Positions 63,806 through 64,000 of a stretch of DNA of 64,000 bases are shown here, piece after piece. Position 1 is the stretch's first letter, and the number at the start of each line of letters is the position of its first letter. The notes beneath the pieces are model-generated. The model made no database searches. It was not told the DNA's origin and saw only the letters and a list, made by a program, of their open reading frames with translations. The position numbers and the translations under genes are program-made. The DNA comes from Myxococcales bacterium (GTDB lineage: Bacteria; Myxococcota_A; Polyangia; Polyangiales; JADJMO01): the NCBI GenBank assembly GCA_016709545.1, contig JADJMO010000023.1, positions 1 through 64,000 on the forward strand, given 5' to 3'.

Positions 63806-64000
63806 ATGGTTCCTTTCGAGTCGGTGAGCTTCGTCGTGTCCCGGTCGGCGATGGAGGCGGTGGAGGCGGCGCTGGCCCTCGAGCCCCACGATCGCGGCTT
63901 CGGCCCGCTGGCCGAGGTGCTCGGCGCGGTCTTTCGCGCGCACCGCGCGCGCAAGGAGCAGGTGACCGTTCCCTTCGACGCCGAGCGGCGCGACGCCTTG
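63806..64000 (+). CDS. Hypothetical protein, cut by the right edge
   Basis: 65 residues are visible from ATG 63806 (MVPFESVSFVVSRSAMEAVEAALAL) with no stop before the edge. FGPLAEVLGAVFRAHRARKEQVTVPFDAERRDAL is helical and basic. No family recognised. It is divergent from the VOC operon and could share the promoter region with the dyad. Confidence 0.5.
   Translation, partial: MVPFESVSFVVSRSAMEAVEAALALEPHDRGFGPLAEVLGAVFRAHRARKEQVTVPFDAERRDAL

Overview
This is a very GC-rich window (about 70% G+C by eye) from a bacterium that looks like a myxobacterium-type deltaproteobacterium (Myxococcota, probably Polyangia-like). The pointers are three Ser/Thr protein kinases in a row of signalling genes, many lipoproteins, giant kelch/cysteine-rich surface proteins, a C-terminal sorting-signal-like tail, and the gene-end palindromes. 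The taxon is an inference; there is no rRNA or other marker in the window.

Region 1 (1-17.1 kb) is an accessory island. A single CRISPR-repeat-like sequence sits on the left edge. It is followed on the minus strand by a small Lys/Ala-rich protein gene, cas2 and a fused cas4-cas1. Divergently on the plus strand lies a translationally coupled type I-G (formerly I-U, Geobacter GSU0051-0054 order) effector operon: cas3 (C-terminal HD), csb3/cas8, csb1/cas7, csb2 (cas5-cas6). The adaptation gene is damaged: cas1 has an internal deletion over its active site plus a frameshift. csb2 carries two frameshifts. Behind the cas genes come an AlbA_2/Schlafen-type ATPase regulator, a possible gene remnant, a TPR protein, an XRE-ImmA/IrrE protease, fragments of a PD-(D/E)XK (Rpn-like) gene, a metallopeptidase relic and a formylglycine-generating-enzyme-like lipoprotein. 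Two roughly 740-bp direct repeats (148-892 and 14910-15641), each carrying a copy of the same minus-strand gene, flank the island. A 22-bp palindromic tandem repeat occurs in four clusters here and I saw it nowhere else in the window.

Region 2 (17.1-34.7 kb) is chromosomal: a two-TM membrane protein, a large multi-domain Cna-B/carboxypeptidase-regulatory-like protein, nadB (L-aspartate oxidase), a 2159-residue in-frame fusion of two kelch + cysteine-rich lipoprotein paralogues, an alpha/beta-hydrolase lipoprotein, small lipoproteins, a glutathione S-transferase and an EF-G paralogue.

Region 3 (34.7-47.9 kb) is one long co-directional minus-strand run. It holds a PEGA-tailed Ser/Thr kinase, a kinase-TPR protein, a cysteine-rich lipoprotein, a YfiR/DUF4154 protein, a TonB-dependent receptor, a short lipoprotein, a CheA-like membrane histidine kinase and a receiver protein, then a SerA-like dehydrogenase lacking two catalytic residues and an FHA-zinc-ribbon-kinase. 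Most junctions overlap by 4 nt, so ligand sensing at the outer membrane and both Ser/Thr and His phosphorylation are probably co-expressed.

Region 4 (48-64 kb) holds a LolC/E-type permease with a large insertion, a lipoprotein, a CvfB-like RNA-binding protein with an in-frame TAG, and small proteins. An exopolysaccharide/glycan cluster follows (SAM methyltransferase, two FkbM methyltransferases, flippase, five glycosyltransferases), then a VOC-ArsR-SRPBCC operon with an operator-like dyad.

Caution: nine apparent frameshifts are spread over island and chromosomal genes, several at short homopolymers. Some are therefore probably sequence errors. The cas1 active-site deletion is in frame and is not explained that way.
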